Shown: positions 48,695-62,567 of the stretch, in pieces | How the letters are laid out: each line of letters begins with the position of its first letter | Numbering within the stretch: position 1 is the first letter of the stretch | Source of the DNA: Auanema rhodensis | Lineage: Eukaryota > Nematoda > Chromadorea > Rhabditida > Rhabditidae | DNA: 64,000 nt | Assembly: GCA_964057225.1 (NCBI GenBank) | Contig: OZ059897.1 | Coordinates: 11,036,001 to 11,100,000 of the forward strand | Direction of reading: 5' to 3' | Notes under the pieces: generated by a model | Told to the model about the DNA's origin: nothing | Seen by the model: only the letters and a program-made list of their open reading frames with translations | The model's database searches: none | Position numbers and translations under genes: made by a program

Positions 48695-51600
48695 ATTGGA
48701 AATGAACAGGAAAATTATTGACGAATATATCGACAACGATATCATTGAAGGAGTTCCCTTTGAAACTTCCAACAATACTCATAATTCTGATATTATATGT
48801 CATTATATTCCACATCATGGGGTATGGAATACAAACAAGCCGAATAAACCTTTACGAGTTGTATTCGATGCTTCAGCTAAAACTGAGGGTAAATTATCCC
48901 TTAACGACATACTATATACTGGAAAAAGTTTTGTGAACAATATTTTCAACATTCTAATTGCTTCAAGAATAAAACCAATCATTATTACTTGTGTTATTCA
49001 ATCAGCCTTTTTACAAGTAGGCTTACAGAAGCAACATCGGGATCTTTGCCGTTTCTTTTAGGTAAAGGATTCTCAAGGAAATTGTAACCCAAGTAATACT
49101 AAGGTTTTTCGATTCAAACGCATACCATTTGGATTGACTGCCTCACCTAGCATACTAAACATGAGTGTAAATTGGTATTTAAGCTCTTTGAATACTGACT
49201 TATCAGATGAAATATTAAATACATTATATGTAGATAATATTCTATTATTTGCTGATAGTATAGATGAAGCTCAACAGAAATGTTCACTTACACAACAATT
49301 ATTTCAAAATATGTCGATGCATGTTCGTCAATTTGCATCGAATAAGCCAGAAGCTCTTCAGCACCTTCATAAAGATAATATTCTTTCTGATTGTCCACTG
49401 AAAATTCTTGGAGTACCTCATAATGCTCTAAGTGATTCCCTTTCAGTTCGATTCAATATACCGGAACTCTCTACAGTAACCAAACGAAACGCATTACAAC
49501 AATTACATTCAGTTTATGATCCTTTGGGTATAACAAATCCATTAATTGTACCCTTGAAGGTTATTCTTAGAGATGTTTTTGCAGTTAAAACAGAATGGGA
49601 TGATACTATACCTTCTGAATTATCAGCCTCTTGGACATCAACAATTAACGAGATTAATTATGCTAAGGTTACTGTACCTCGGGTACTATCACCATCTATT
49701 GAAGAAGGTACATTATGGGTCTTTGCTGACGCTAGTTCAACCGCGTTAGCTGTGTGTGCTTACATACAGACTAACAACAAAATGAGTTCTATTCTAGCAG
49801 GTAAAAGCCGCTTATCTCCTAAAACACCAATTACAATTCCACGCATGGAACTCTTAGCTATTCGATTAGCTATGAGACTTTCTCACACAATATTAATGGA
49901 ATTACCATGTAAAAAACTAAATATTGTAAGTGATAGCATCATTGCGTTATCATGGATTTCAAGAAATAAGCAATTACCTGACTTCATAGCAAAACAAGTT
50001 CAAAATGTACAACATATGACCCGTGTATTTGAAGAACATTCGATTAATGTTCAATTTTACCATGTTACTACGGATTATAATCCGGCTGACATTGGTTCAC
50101 GAGGAGCCAATAAATATCAACTTCAGGAATCTATGTGGCTTCTTGGACCACAGTGGATTCTTAACAGAACCGTTCAAGCTTTAACACCATATGGTTCCTT
50201 GCAAGTGATGTATGTTCCACCTGTATCATTACTTATAGCTCAAGCTATATCTGTACTTTTGGAACATAACCTAGCTTATCATAACGGTCATTTTGCAACT
50301 TTACGTTTGTTAGCACGTTTGGCTAAAATTATAAAAATATGGCATACAAAAACATTTAAAAATCGAAATGGACATAAATTACGGAATATTTCACAAATAT
50401 CAACATCATATCCCGTTTTAACAACTGATTTGAAGATAATACGTACTATTTTAATTCGACAAGCTCAAGATCATCTCATTATTGATGATTTACGACGACA
50501 ATATCCTGGTTATCATTTTTATCATGATGATAACGAGATACTTCGAGTAAGAAACCGATTACAAAATTCTTTACTATCCTATGATACAAAAAACCCAAAA
50601 AACCAAAAAGAATTTTTGATCACACATCTTCGTCAAACTTATTTTATTGCTCGCGCTGCAGCAATTATAAAACAAACTTTAAAGAAATGTCATTTATGCA
50701 ATAAATATCAATCTTTACCATATGGCACCCCTGATACGCCTTCATTGCCTAAAGATAGAGTGATATTAACTAAACCATTTCTTAACACTGGTTGCGACTT
50801 ATTTGGACCTATTATGCTTAAAAGTGGACATAAGGTCTATGTATATCTTTTTACTTGCTTAACCATACGTGCCATTCATCTTGAAATGGTCTATGATCAA
50901 ACAGCGACTTCATTTATGAACGCTTTCACTCGTTTCATAGCCCGACGAGGTTTACCAACCACAATGCGAAGTGATTGTGGGGGTAATTTTATACTCGGAG
51001 CTCAATTAATTGAGACAATACAAAAATCAGCTGAATTTAATTTCACCCCAGCTGATATTGTAGTCCATCTAGCCAAAAATAACATAAATTGGCTCTTTAA
51101 CACACCCAAGTCACCATGGAATGGAGGTTCTTGGGAAAGAATGGTGGGAATTACTAAAAATGCAATGAAAAAAGCAATACAAAGAAATAAATTAACATTT
51201 GATGAATTATTAACTTTAATTGTCAAAATTGAAGCAGTCATTAACACAAGGCCTTTAACACATCCAGATCCAAATAATATAAATCACGTACCTATTCGTC
51301 CTGTCGATTTCATTTTGCCTGGTCTTGTTTCTCTACCGGATGATTGTGGTTCTCGAGTTTATAATAATTCCATTGATATTCTTGTAATACAAAACGTTGA
51401 ACAAGCATTAGAAACTTTACAACTTACTTCTTATGCAGCTACGATGTTTTGGGATAAATTTCAAACAGAATATTTGATATATATTCGTGATATATACAAA
51501 CATTCCCGAAAACAACCTTCAGCAAAAGCCAATAAACCTAATATTGGTGAAATTGTAGTTATACATAACGATAACTTACCTCGTGGTCAATGGAAACTTG

Positions 51601-51800
51601 GTCGAATCACAAAACTTATAAGTAGTTCTGATGGAATCATTCGTACAGCTAAAGTTTTCACTCCAGCTAGAAACAACATATCACGTTCCTTAAATCATCT
51701 ATATTCACTTGAATTACGAAGTGTTTTACCTGATATGACATCAATTCCTCGATCTACTCCTTCCGAAGACGAAATGAAAAAAAAAATTGGTGTCTATTAA
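48695..51800 (+). pseudogene. BEL/Pao Pol fragment of a second family (BEL-2)
   Basis: RT, RNase H and integrase of a Pao-type element distinct from BEL-1. Order: GVWNTN and VVFDASAK motifs; an in-frame TAG at 49060-49062 with open frame on both sides; FGLTASPS; LYVDNILL; RNase H LWVFADAS; integrase with TGCDLFGP, MRSDCGGN and PWNGGSWERMVG; then PRGQWKLGRITK. The first RT Asp is Val (IITCVIQSAF). The integrase zinc-finger region lacks the stretch present in BEL-1 after TKNP, an in-frame internal deletion. Gag, protease, LTRs and any env are absent. The 3' end joins a LINE fragment near 51790. Confidence 0.88.
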
Positions 51801-52519
51801 ACGGTATAAAAGTAAATACCTCTAAATCTAAAGTAATGATTATATCTAGTACTACTACATCAAGATTGAACACAATTTTCAAACTTGGCGACATCTCGTT
51901 AGCCACAGTATCAACATACAAAGATCTTGGTGTATGTACAGACTATAATCTTTCCTTCAATAGCCATATAAATAGAATATCTAACATTGCTGCTCACAAA
52001 TGTCGTGTTATCTTGCGTTGTTTTTACTCAAGATCACCAACCTTGATGTTTAAACTGTTTTGCTGTTATATTAGGCCTATATTGGAATATGCCTCAGTTG
52101 TATGGTCTCCTCAAAACAACAAAGATAAAGCACGCATTGAGTCTGTACAAAAAAAAATTCTTAAACGCTATTTTTAAGAGAGCCGCAATAGCTTTGGAAT
52201 ACAAAAACCAGCTATTGTTTCTTGGAGCTAAGGAACTATCTTTTAGAAGATTGTTAATTGATCTAGTTTTTTAACATAATCAGATAACCAAAAACATTCC
52301 AGAAAACAGCCTTAATTTTTTTACTGTCAAGCACTACGCTCATTCACTTCGTAGACACCTATGGAATGTTGAATATCCTGATCTTTGGAAAAGCGAAACA
52401 AGAACTGGAATTGAATACAGAGCTATTCAAACCTGGAACACTCTACCTGAAAACATCGTTCAACTGAAAAACACCGCCAGCTTCAAAAAACATCTATCTA
52501 TTATTTTAAATGATTTTTA
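51795..52519 (+). pseudogene. 3' fragment of a non-LTR (LINE) reverse transcriptase
   Basis: Shows the RT thumb and C-terminal region typical of Jockey/CR1-like LINEs: STYKDLGVCTDYNLSFNSHI, CCYIRPILEYASVVWSPQ, IESVQKKIL, then after a frameshift RRLLIDL, and AIQTWNTLPENIVQL...FKKHL ending in a stop at 52519. The 5' part including the catalytic motif is missing. Confidence 0.85.
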
Positions 52520-52678
52520 ACCTGTTCCTTGTTAATGTAACTTGAAATCTTGTTCATGTATATATTTTTCTTTCTATTACTAGCATTTTGCCTCACTGCA
52601 TGTTATGGTTAGATAGTTTCCTAGTTTACTTCTGAGACCTGTTACTACGTATCGAATCCTATAGACATTAGTCATATG
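52520..52678 (+). other. AT-rich tail between LINE fragment and BEL-1 copy 2
   Basis: Probably LINE 3' UTR. Homology to the BEL-1 leader starts at about 52679, so copy 2 lacks its 5' LTR and PBS. Confidence 0.5.
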
Positions 52679-52855
52679 GATAAAAATCGTGGCAACCATT
52701 AGTCCACGTCAAGTCACACCAAAAAGACTTGAACCATAAGCAAACTCTGCAGACAGAAACAGAGATTCACTATCACATATACTGTGATCACCGAACAAAC
52801 AAAAAAAAGAGAAAGTAAAAGGAATATAAGCATTATTCCTACATCTACGACAAAA

Positions 52856-54415
52856 ATGTCACTCCTTTTTGTCAATCATATCAAACAATCTAACCAGTTT
52901 CTCGGAGAATTACTTACACGATACGAGATGGAAAAGAAGGACCTTCCTGGTATTCTGGTAGATTGCGACTTCCACACTGAGGAAGAAGAGGAAACCCTCT
53001 CTTGCCTTATCATTCGCTGGACAAAAGTCCAACATCAATTCAAAGAATCGTTGAAAAATCATCAAGATAACGAGAAAAAATTCCAAAAATTTTACGAAGC
53101 ATCTGACAAAACGCTTCGTAAAGCATTAGACGAACAGTACATCGCCTTCACATCCGATGAAGACTTTGAACCCAACATTAAAAAGGTTCAAAACGCCATT
53201 ATTAAGCTTGACGAACACATCATGAAAGCCGAACGCATACTTAGAAAACTGAGAAAAACGCTTCATAAGAATGAATCTGAGCACAACAGCAATTGCTCAA
53301 CAGAAAACAATGAAACAGAAAACAAATCGAATAATCAATTTCTGGAAATTATCAAGTCATTCCTACACATCCAACAAACTAGCATTCAAAAACGAGCGAT
53401 GTCGCTACCTACATTTGATGGCAAACCAGAGAACTTCAAATCATTCTGGGGCCGTTTTGATAGACTTGTTCATGATAATGAACAGTTTACAACCTTAGAA
53501 AAGGTAAATCTACTCTGTGAAAGCCTCAAAGGCGATTCACAAATAGCAATCAGAGGAATAGAACCTTCTGCTCAGAATTATGAGCTCATGCGTGAAGCAT
53601 TAGTTTCTGAATTTGGAAACTATTCGTCGGATATCAACTCTCTTTTAACACAACTACGTAATTTGAGATTTGCAAGCAATAATGCAAAAGCATGCAAAGA
53701 AACATTTGGAGAAACCAAGGCACTTATCAAGCAAATTGAAGCAGCCGGAGCTACAGTATCCCGCGAAATGTGTACCGCGATGATTCTCAACAAATTCCCA
53801 TACCACATCGTGGAAGACATTTTAATTCATCCAAACAACTACCATTCTACTAAAGAAATGCTGGCAGCTGTAGACCACAAAATCTATTCGTTTATTCTGA
53901 GAGAACAAACAAGAAATAATCATGAACAAAAGTTTCGAAATCACAAATACAATGTCACATCTGTTTCACATGAAGACAGCACTGCAGAACAACGGAAAAC
54001 CCAAACTTGGCCATGTGTCTTTTGCGACTCATCCGAGCATCGTTTTCATCAATGCACCACATTTGCAACACCAGAGAAAAGAAGGTACCGCATTCGCGGA
54101 AAGGCCATCTGTTGGATTTGCTTTTCCGATAAACACAAAAGTTCGGAATGCAGAAAACAAAAATGTTGCAATTGCCAAGGAGATCATAATTCCGCCTTGT
54201 GCTCACAAGGAAGAAAAAGTGTACAAAATATCCAAAAAGATAAAGAAACTCCCACAATTAAAAAGGGTCAGGCTTTACTGATCACCACAGAAGAATTAAA
54301 AAAGATCCATGAGATCTTTTCTATCCAAGGACCTATCTACAAGATTAGGACTGCCCATTCTTGGTTCTCAGAAGAGAACCTTTTACGGCATTGGAGCATT
54401 ATCAGAAACATATGA
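52856..54415 (+). pseudogene. BEL-1 copy 2 gag (protease region deleted)
   Basis: Matches the copy 1 Gag from MSLLFVNHIK through the zinc knuckles. Near 54300 about 230 bp are missing relative to copy 1, including the D-E-G protease active site, and the frame then shifts and stops. Confidence 0.88.
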
Positions 54416-57400
54416 GGTTGAAGATGTTAAGGTAATTATTGGAACCTCAAGTGGATCCCTTATCGTAACAAAACTGTTCACAAAACCCATGTTAACCACA
54501 CCTATACGGTGTCCTAAACTATCTGATGAAGACTTAAAATTCATACAAAAAAGAAAAATTAAATTAGCCAATCCAAAAACAAACGGAGAATCATTTACTC
54601 CGGATATACTGATAGGTATGGATAGATACAAACTATTCATGCACTTAAACGAAGAAACCGAACTCCCCTCACGTATGAGATTGAAAAACTCGGTATTCGG
54701 CCACATGATACATGGGGAAGCTCCTCTTTCCGATGATAATACACAACAGGAAATAATATTATGCTCTACATTAGAAGAGATAACAAAAGAAACTTCTCAT
54801 AAAGAACTCCTCACTAATCTGTTTGAACTGGATTCTATCGGCATCAATACAGAAAATGCCAACGCAGACCGCACTATTGATTACTATGAAGAATACTCAA
54901 AAGATATAAAAATTGAGAACAACCGTATTATTGCACCGTTCCCGCTAAAAAATAACCTCCAAAATCTTAAAAACAACAAAATGCCCGCGTACCATAGATT
55001 CGTATCCCTGTGGCGAAAGTTACTTCACAACCCAGAAATGCTCTTACACTATACTACAACCATTGAAAATTACCTCAAAGATAACATTGTCGAACAAATT
55101 CCCAGCAATCACCAGGAGCCTTTAGAGTTTTATATGCCCCACCATGGGGTTTGGAAACCCAGCAAGGCTAACCCTCTCAGAATCGTTTTTGACGCCTCCG
55201 CTAAACAGAAAGACAGCCCATCGTTGAATGAGATAATACACACAGGACGATCATTTATCACATATATACACGACATCATGATCTCCTGCAGAACAAGACC
55301 AATAATAATAACATGCGATATTAAAGCCGCATTTTTACAAGTACAATTGACAGAAAATCACAAGAATTTATGCAAATTCTTTTGGATAAAAACCAAAGAA
55401 TACCCAATATCTCACAATAATATCATAACCCTTCGATTCAACAGATTACCGTTCGGTATCACTGCATCCCCCAGCGTATTGAACATGGGCATAAAATGGT
55501 TCTTAGAATCAAAAGTAGACAACCCATTAACTATGGAAATCCTGCACAACTTATACGTCGACAATATCATTCTTACAGCAAATACAACCGAAGAAGCTAT
55601 AAAGAAATGTAAAGAAACCCAAACACTATTCACAGAAATAAACATGCATGTTTGCGAATTCTTGTCAAACGATGAACAAGTAATACGGAACCTTCCTGAA
55701 AAAGACAGATATCCAAACATGATAACCAAAATACTTGGGATATCTTTTAATAAAGAAAACGACTCTTTCATTATCCCAATAAAAATAACAACAACTCACA
55801 CAAGTTACACCAAGAGAATTCTACTCAGTCAGTTACATTCAATATTTGATCACATTGGCTTATCAGCACCAATACTCTTACCCCTCCAACTTATCTTGCG
55901 AGAAATCATTAACACAAAATTATCATGGGACCAACCCATTGACTCAAACAGTATCAAGCAATGGGAACAACATATTACTCAGATTAACAATAAGCAATTA
56001 ACCATGAACAGATATTTTAAGTTTTCTGAACATGAAACACAGTTATGGGTCTTTGCTGACGCAAGCAACCAAGCCATGGCCGCTTGTTCATATTTCCAAA
56101 CAAACGAAAAGATTAGTTCTTTACTCAACGGGAAATCACGCATAGCACCCAAAAATAAAACTACAATTTCACGATTAGAGTTACTAGCCATTCGTTCAGC
56201 TGTACGAATGGCATTATCTATTGTCACCATATGTCCGAAAATAGCAAAAGTTAACATTGTGAGCGATAGCAACATCGCACTATCATGGACTGTCTCACAA
56301 AAATCTCTCCCACTGTTCATTAATAATCAAACAAATATTATACAGAAACAGCTCAAGCAAATCGAACAACTATGTTGCAATATAGAACTATATCACGTAC
56401 AAACCTCGTACAACACAGCACACATCGGATCTCGAGGTGCAGACATGGAAAAACTACAAGTTTCCGACTGGATTGAAGGCCCACATTGGTTAACTAAACT
56501 TTCCATGCGTAACCCTCTGACATCACTCGGCTCACCTAACAACTCGAGCAGGAATAACGCAGAATTAAAATCGGAGCATCACAATGTGGTCCACATAATC
56601 ATAGACAACCCTCCAACCCATGATATTTGGAACATTCGTGAAAACTATGATGACGTGATCAGAACAATGACAACCGTAGGGAAATTATTCAAAAAATGGT
56701 TTATCACAGTCCATCCTAACAACGCCAACAAGTTGCAAAAAATAAAACATCTCACATCAACAGACACGCACACTGTCGAAGACATCAACATAATTGAGAA
56801 AATTTTGATCAGTAACAGTCAATCTAATATGAGCTTTGATGAGCTACAGCAAAGACATATAAATCTAAAAATTTTCAAAGATACATGGGATATTTATCGC
56901 ATACGAAGCCGTTTACAAAATACTCTTCTTCCCGACGAGACGAAAAACCCAATATTCCTTCTTAAAACAAACCCCATAGTTAAAAAACTGATCAATAAAA
57001 TACACAAAGACAATAATCATCAAGACAAACATTTCACGCTTATTCAACTCAGACAAAAGTTTTATATACCGAAAATAACCGGAGTCATCAGACAAACATT
57101 GAAAAACTGTGTGACATGTAAAAGATTTCAATCACACCCTTATGAATTACCAGATATGCCATCGCTACCAAAAGATAGAGCGATTCTTACAAGAGCATTT
57201 TTTTCCACAGGGTGTGATCTTATGGGCCCCTTCACCCTTCGAAATGGGTATAAAGTCCATATCTGTCTGTTTACATGCATGACAACTAGAGCAATTCACT
57301 TAGAGGTAGTCACCAATCAATCCACAGTTGCTTTTATGAATGCATTCACTAGATTTATATCACGCAGAGGTACTCCAGAAAGTATGCGTAGTGACTGTGC

Positions 57401-57872
57401 AGGAAACTTTATATTGAGCTTAAAAATATTAGAAACCCTTGAAAAAACATCGGATTACAACGAAAGAAGCTTACTAAATACACTAGCACAACAAAAAATT
57501 AAATGGATATACAACACTCCATTATCACCCTGGAAAGGTGGATGTTGGGAACGTTTTGTAGGTGTAACCAAAGCTTCACTCAAAAAATGTTTCATTCCTA
57601 GTCGAATGTCCCTGGATGACTTACACACAGCCATTGTAAAAATAGAAGCTATAATTAATTCACGCCCACTCACCCATCCACACCCAGATAATTTAGATAC
57701 TCTACCCATAACGCCAATTGACTTTTTAACATCAGCCATAAAGTTTTCATTACCTGAAAACAACGCGGATACTCATATATTCGATATCCATAGCGATATT
57801 CAAACGATTCAATCAACAGAGCAAGCGCTAAAAGCGGTTCAATTATCAGAAGAATCAGCATCTAAAGCATAA
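54309..57872 (+). pseudogene. BEL-1 copy 2 protease remnant and Pol
   Basis: Begins just after the lost protease active site (MRSFLSKDLS) and continues unbroken through RT (LYVDNIIL), RNase H and integrase. Here the protease-RT link is a single frame, unlike copy 1. It ends prematurely where a short AAAGCATCTAAAGCAT duplication replaces about 90 bp near 57870. DIGSRG of copy 1 is HIGSRG here. Confidence 0.88.
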
Positions 57873-57947
57873 AGCATCTAAAGCATTGAGCATAAACACC
57901 ATAGAAAAAATTACACAAACATCTTCCCCCAACCAGATGAAATAGTA

Positions 57948-60332
57948 TTGATACAAAATGACATGTTGCCACGAGAAACATGGAAGCTTGGGCGCATCAT
58001 AGAAACAATCACTAGTTCAGACGGCAACATACGTTCCGCAAAAGTAGTAACTAGTAATGGAAACATAATTAGCAGATCAATCAATCAGCTCTATCCTTTG
58101 GAGATAAGATGCAACATACAGAACAACAGTACTCCAATAGAAAGTATACCCAAACAAAATCCCCATGAACCAATAGAACATGAAAGACATGAGGATAATA
58201 ATATGAATAATACCAAACCCAATCAATACATTTCAATCAAAGGACAATATACAAGCCATTCCATTAAAAATGTCATATGCTCTACAACAAAGAAGGAACA
58301 AGAGAAACCCTAAAATAGCAGCTGATATAATGAAGGCTCTCTCTTTACCTTATTATAATAACTTCGAGTCATGCTCAAGAAATGAATAACTGTCAGGACC
58401 ATAACATGTTCACGAAAAAACTCATAGCAAATCCTCATTGTTTCCCAGAATTAGCAACATTGAATATCATAATAATCATAATGGCAGTTACACTCATAGT
58501 CTCTTGCCTTTGTCGCATAGTGTATAGCCAATACAAATATAAGACATGGTCAACAAATACTCGAAATATGCTTAATGTGCTTAATATTCAAAACAGAAAT
58601 CAAAAAGTCCAAAAAGAAAAAGACCTCGGAATGGTCCAAAACACAACAGACAACAATGAAACTACAGATATGATACATATAAACACACGAGAAGACGGTA
58701 ACAGAGAACAAGAAACCTCTCAAAAAAATATTTATCCCACGCTAAACTTTACAAGAAAAACACTAAGATTCTCTATCCTCACCAGAGGATCTCAATCCTC
58801 CTTACCTTCATTATTTGCAATAATCTTAGTTGTATACATAGGAAGCTCCCATTCTTGCTCCGATGTTCATGTACAACATTATGTTAACATACGTTGCGAT
58901 CAAAACTTAGAGTGTTATCACGAATACAGTCAAGACATAATATTCTCTCCCGGAACAAAACAGTTATGTATCAACATAATACACTCTAATCATGAAATTG
59001 GCCAATTCAAAATAACTAAACTATACACGAAACATATCTGCCAAAAGAACACCAGATACTTCACCAGACTGACGACCGCCAACATATCCAGCATCTTACG
59101 ATGCCGCCATAGAGGCTCATGTGACGGAACATGTGAAATTAACTCACTTCATGATCAAATCGAGGAATTTAAACCATATTTGTTCCCTACACAATCTGGC
59201 TGTTTCACATCTTCAGCGAGATTTTACACATGTCCTATGATTTGGACATCTACAAAATAGAGCATATACCCATCACAGAAAAAGTATACGAAGTCTGTAC
59301 TGTGATAGTTGGTTTACCCAAACTGTATTCAATATATAAACAACACTACTCCAGCAGAAAAACAATTACAATATCACTCTACAACCTTACACAAAAAATC
59401 GTGAACAACTTTTCAATATAACAACGTTATCACAATCCCAACTTCCTCCAGAAATGTCCACAAAATTATTTTTTTCCTCGAAAGAAAACACGTACATTTC
59501 GGATATACATACAAAGGGAATAGTTCAATGTGCAACAGAGGAAGCCGCATTAAAACATTTCAACAATTGTACAGTATCCTCATTTTGCCCATGCACATTT
59601 AACAGATTTGATGAAATAAAATGTAGGTGTGATACCCCTACTTTTGAAAAAATGTCCAATACATCAGACATGAGATCTCCTAACCAAAACTTCAAAACTA
59701 AAGATAACACGTTATCATTCTCTACAAATTCAGACGAAAGTTTTGTTACGGTCGATTCATCCCTATTCTTAAACTCAGTTATTTTTCCCAACAATCTGCC
59801 TTGTGCACCTGCCCTCACAAAACTATCAGGTTGCTACTCCTGCGGGCAGGGTGCGTTCGCAGAATTCCAATGCCTTACGGCAGAAGAAGCATGGATTTCT
59901 ATCGAATGTCAAAGAGAAGTATTCATGATAAAATGTTCTCCATAAGTAGCAATTACGGAAGTAACAATCAAAAGAGAAAATTCTCAAATTGATGAATTCT
60001 GCTATACCACATGCGACAATAAAAAAATTGAGATTATTGTTAAGGGAACATTACACCACATAGCAAGCATAGATGAAATAAACGAAAGTGACTCGAAAGA
60101 GGGTTCAGAATCCAAATCCATTGACTTTGCTCCAATCTTCAAACTAATCCTATCAAAGTTGGGAATCATACTGATAGGCATTGTCATTACCGCTACTATA
60201 GGATATGTAGCATGCACGCCAATGTTATACTTTGTATTGTTAAATACAGTATTAGCCATACAATGGATGGCCAAAAGGATGTTTGCAATATACAGAAATT
60301 TCACAGCCTCACTTCGAGATCAGAGATTTTAA
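57948..60332 (+). pseudogene. BEL-1 copy 2 integrase tail and envelope remnants
   Basis: Open pieces at 57948-58313, 58382-59260, 59230-59421 and 59454-59945, and a tail to 60332, align in order with copy 1. They include the membrane segment (IIIIIMAVTLIVSCLC), the cysteine-rich ectodomain and GCYSCGQGA. Frameshifts and a stop at 59943 separate them, so no full-length glycoprotein can be made. Confidence 0.85.
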
Positions 60333-60606
60333 TAGAAAAGATATAAAAGGTAGAATAAACAAAAGCAAAGTATAAACTAAAATTCACATAAATAAAATAA
60401 ACCAAGGAGAGAAGAGAAGGGATTGATTTCTGAAATAATAATGTAACATGAATCTGCTAGTTTTACTTAAGATATCTAATCTGTAGTATTGAATTACATA
60501 ATAACTCGTTAACAGACGTTTAATGGATAATATCAAAAACAGAAGGATACCATATTAATTTCTGAATGACGTAATAGACACATGTCATAGACCAGACGTC
60601 AACCAG

Positions 60607-60614
60607 TATATAAG
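60607..60614 (+). promoter_or_regulatory. Candidate TATA box of the BEL-1 copy 2 accessory ORF
   Basis: TATATAAG lies 34 nt upstream of a TCAGT initiator-like motif (60639-60643), which is 5 nt before the ATG at 60648. This is textbook arthropod core-promoter spacing. The TATA motif is shared with copy 1. Confidence 0.6.
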
Positions 60615-60647
60615 GTGGCAAAACAAGTTTGCCTCAACTCAGTAGTA

Positions 60648-61109
60648 ATGAAGGATATAACGCCTAACTTAGTTGAGAACACTTCCTTCGAGGAAGATCT
60701 CAAAAAGTATTCGCATCTACCCAATACTACTGCAAACCTGAGACAGCTAATGGTCCTTGAAAAAAGGTTCTATGACAACCTGGCCAGCGCTGTGAACCAC
60801 CTATCCGAGAGGCTCGACAACATTAACCACTCTCTAAATTTGAAACTAGACAACCTAGCCGTCCAAACCGCGCCAAAGGCCTCCTGCATCTTTTGCAGCA
60901 AACCGACCGCCGATGGTCACCGAACCGCAGCTTGCCCAATATATCCCTCGTCTCCAGAGCGGACTCTACGTCTACATGAATTGGGACTATGTATCAGATG
61001 CTTGAACCCGAAACATCCGGACACATGCGAGGTATCTTGTTATAGGTGCAAAGCAGAAACCCACCATGAAGTTGTATGTGGGGAGAACAAACGTAAAAGA
61101 CCCATGTAG
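60648..61109 (+). CDS. BEL-1 accessory zinc-knuckle protein, copy 2 (153 aa)
   Basis: Start ATG gives MKDITPNLVE, aligning with MEDIVSNIIE in copy 1. Residues 10-80 are helical. Cys/His clusters are CIFCSKPTADGHRTAAC, CIRCLNPKHPDTC and CYRCKAETHHEVVC, all spaced as in copy 1, with a basic KRKRPM tail. It is the only BEL-1 gene other than Pol to remain open in this decayed copy. Inference: a nucleic-acid-binding protein expressed from its own promoter or a spliced RNA. Confidence 0.8.
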   Translation: MKDITPNLVENTSFEEDLKKYSHLPNTTANLRQLMVLEKRFYDNLASAVNHLSERLDNINHSLNLKLDNLAVQTAPKASCIFCSKPTADGHRTAACPIYPSSPERTLRLHELGLCIRCLNPKHPDTCEVSCYRCKAETHHEVVCGENKRKRPM

Positions 61110-61131
61110 GTCTTTACACTCTTGCCGGAAG

Positions 61132-61499
61132 TGTCGCGATAAGCGAGTAATTTTTGTTTTTGTTATCTCTATCTCTCTCTCTCTCTATACCTCTCTTTAT
61201 CTCTCTCTATCTCTCTCTCTCTCTTTCTCTATCTCTATCTCTATCTCTATCTCTCTTTATCTCCTTCCTTTGTAACTAGATCAAAACACATATGCACAAC
61301 ATATGTGTTAACATGTGGCACAAGTAACAGTTTATTTCAGACGACCGCCCACAACGGAGGACAGTCTTACATTTTCAACGTTCGCAGTCAGTGATTTTAT
61401 TCCGTGCTTGTCTTGTTAATTCATCAATAAACCTTTTTCTACATATTCGCTTTGTGTTTTACTTCCAACCATACTATACACTTGTGGTATAACGCCACA
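61132..61499 (+). repeat. BEL-1 copy 2, 3' LTR
   Basis: 368 bp beginning TGTCGCGATAAGCGAG and ending AACGCCACA. It contains a long CT microsatellite (about 61167-61262) and AATAAA at 61426-61431. It keeps the 10 bp missing from the 5' LTR of copy 1. Confidence 0.92.
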
Positions 61500-61571
61500 C
61501 AGAAATTGCAAAATCTTAGTTCAGTTCAGTAACAATGAACACACTAACTTTGTTTAGTTGTTGTAATGTCG

Positions 61572-61643
61572 GCCCAAGTAGTATAGTGGTTAGTACTCCA
61601 CGTTGTGGCCGTGGCGACACAGGATCGATTCCTGTCTTGGGCA
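61572..61643 (+). tRNA. tRNA-His(GTG)-like, block 3, A54
   Basis: G10 and G53 are intact. T54, the usual ribothymidine position and part of box B, is A. Confidence 0.75.
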
Positions 61644-61903
61644 TTTTCTGTTTTGAATTTTAAATGCTATAAAATTATTGCTTGTTTGTTATGTTAGAAT
61701 TATTTAATTTAAATACTTATTTAAGTTCTAACAATTTTTGATTTAATCACGTTCAATTAACTGTATTGTTTTCAAAAATAAAGACATCTTTCAATATCTG
61801 TTCATTGAATTAGAATTTTCATGTTGTCACACAGAAATTGAAGAATCTTAGTTCATTTCAGTAACAATGAACACACTAACTTTGTTTAGTTGTTGTAATG
61901 TCG

Positions 61904-61975
61904 GCCCAAGTAGTATAGTGGTTAGTACTCCACGTTGTGGCCGTGGCGACACAGAATCGATTCCTGTCTTGGGCA
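61904..61975 (+). tRNA. tRNA-His(GTG)-like, block 3, A53/A54
   Basis: Both G53 and T54 are A. Confidence 0.65.
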
Positions 61976-62235
61976 TTTTCTGTTTTGAATTTTAAATGCT
62001 ATAAAATTATTGCTTGTTTGTTATGTTAGAATTGTTTAATTTAAATACTTATTTAAGTTCTAACAATTTTTGATTTAATCACGTTCAATTAACTGTATTG
62101 TTTTCAAAAATAAAGACATCTTTCAATTTCTGTTCATTGAATTAGAATTTTCATGTTGTCACACAGAAATTGAAGAATCTTAGTTCATTTCAGCAACAAT
62201 GAACACACTAACTTTGTTTAGTTGTTGTAATGTCG

Positions 62236-62307
62236 GCCCAAGTAGTATAGTGGTTAGTACTCCACGTTGTGGCCATGGCGACACAGGATCGATTCCTGTC
62301 TTGGGCA
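62236..62307 (+). tRNA. tRNA-His(GTG)-like, block 3, A40/A54
   Basis: G40 to A breaks an anticodon-stem pair (CATGG) in addition to A54. Confidence 0.65.
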
Positions 62308-62567
62308 TTTTCTGTTTTGAATTTTAAATGCTATAAAATTATTGCTTGTTTGTTATGTTAGAATTGTTTAATTTAAATACTTATTTAAGTTCTAACAATT
62401 TTCGATTTAATCACGTTCAATTAACTGTATTGTTTTCAAAAATAAAGACATCTTTCAATTTCTGTTCATTGAATTAGAATTTTCATGTTGTCACACAGAA
62501 ATTGAAGAATCTTAGTTCATTTCAGTAACAATGAACACACTAACTTTTTTAAGTTGTTGTAATATCG

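Larger units (their letters stand above)
52679..61499 (+). mobile_element. BEL-1 copy 2, 5'-truncated and degraded
   Basis: Same family as 8633-18361 but on the plus strand. Gag and Pol are clearly diverged at the nucleotide level but highly similar. The 5' LTR and PBS are gone, the protease region carries a deletion, the end of Pol is rearranged, and env is split by several frameshifts. The 3' LTR is complete and followed by array sequence starting CAGAAATTG, the same spacer position hit by copy 1. Confidence 0.93.

Noticed and set aside
61066..61275. ORF ending in a long serine/leucine/isoleucine run
   Set aside because: It reads through the end of the accessory ORF in another frame into a CT microsatellite of the LTR.
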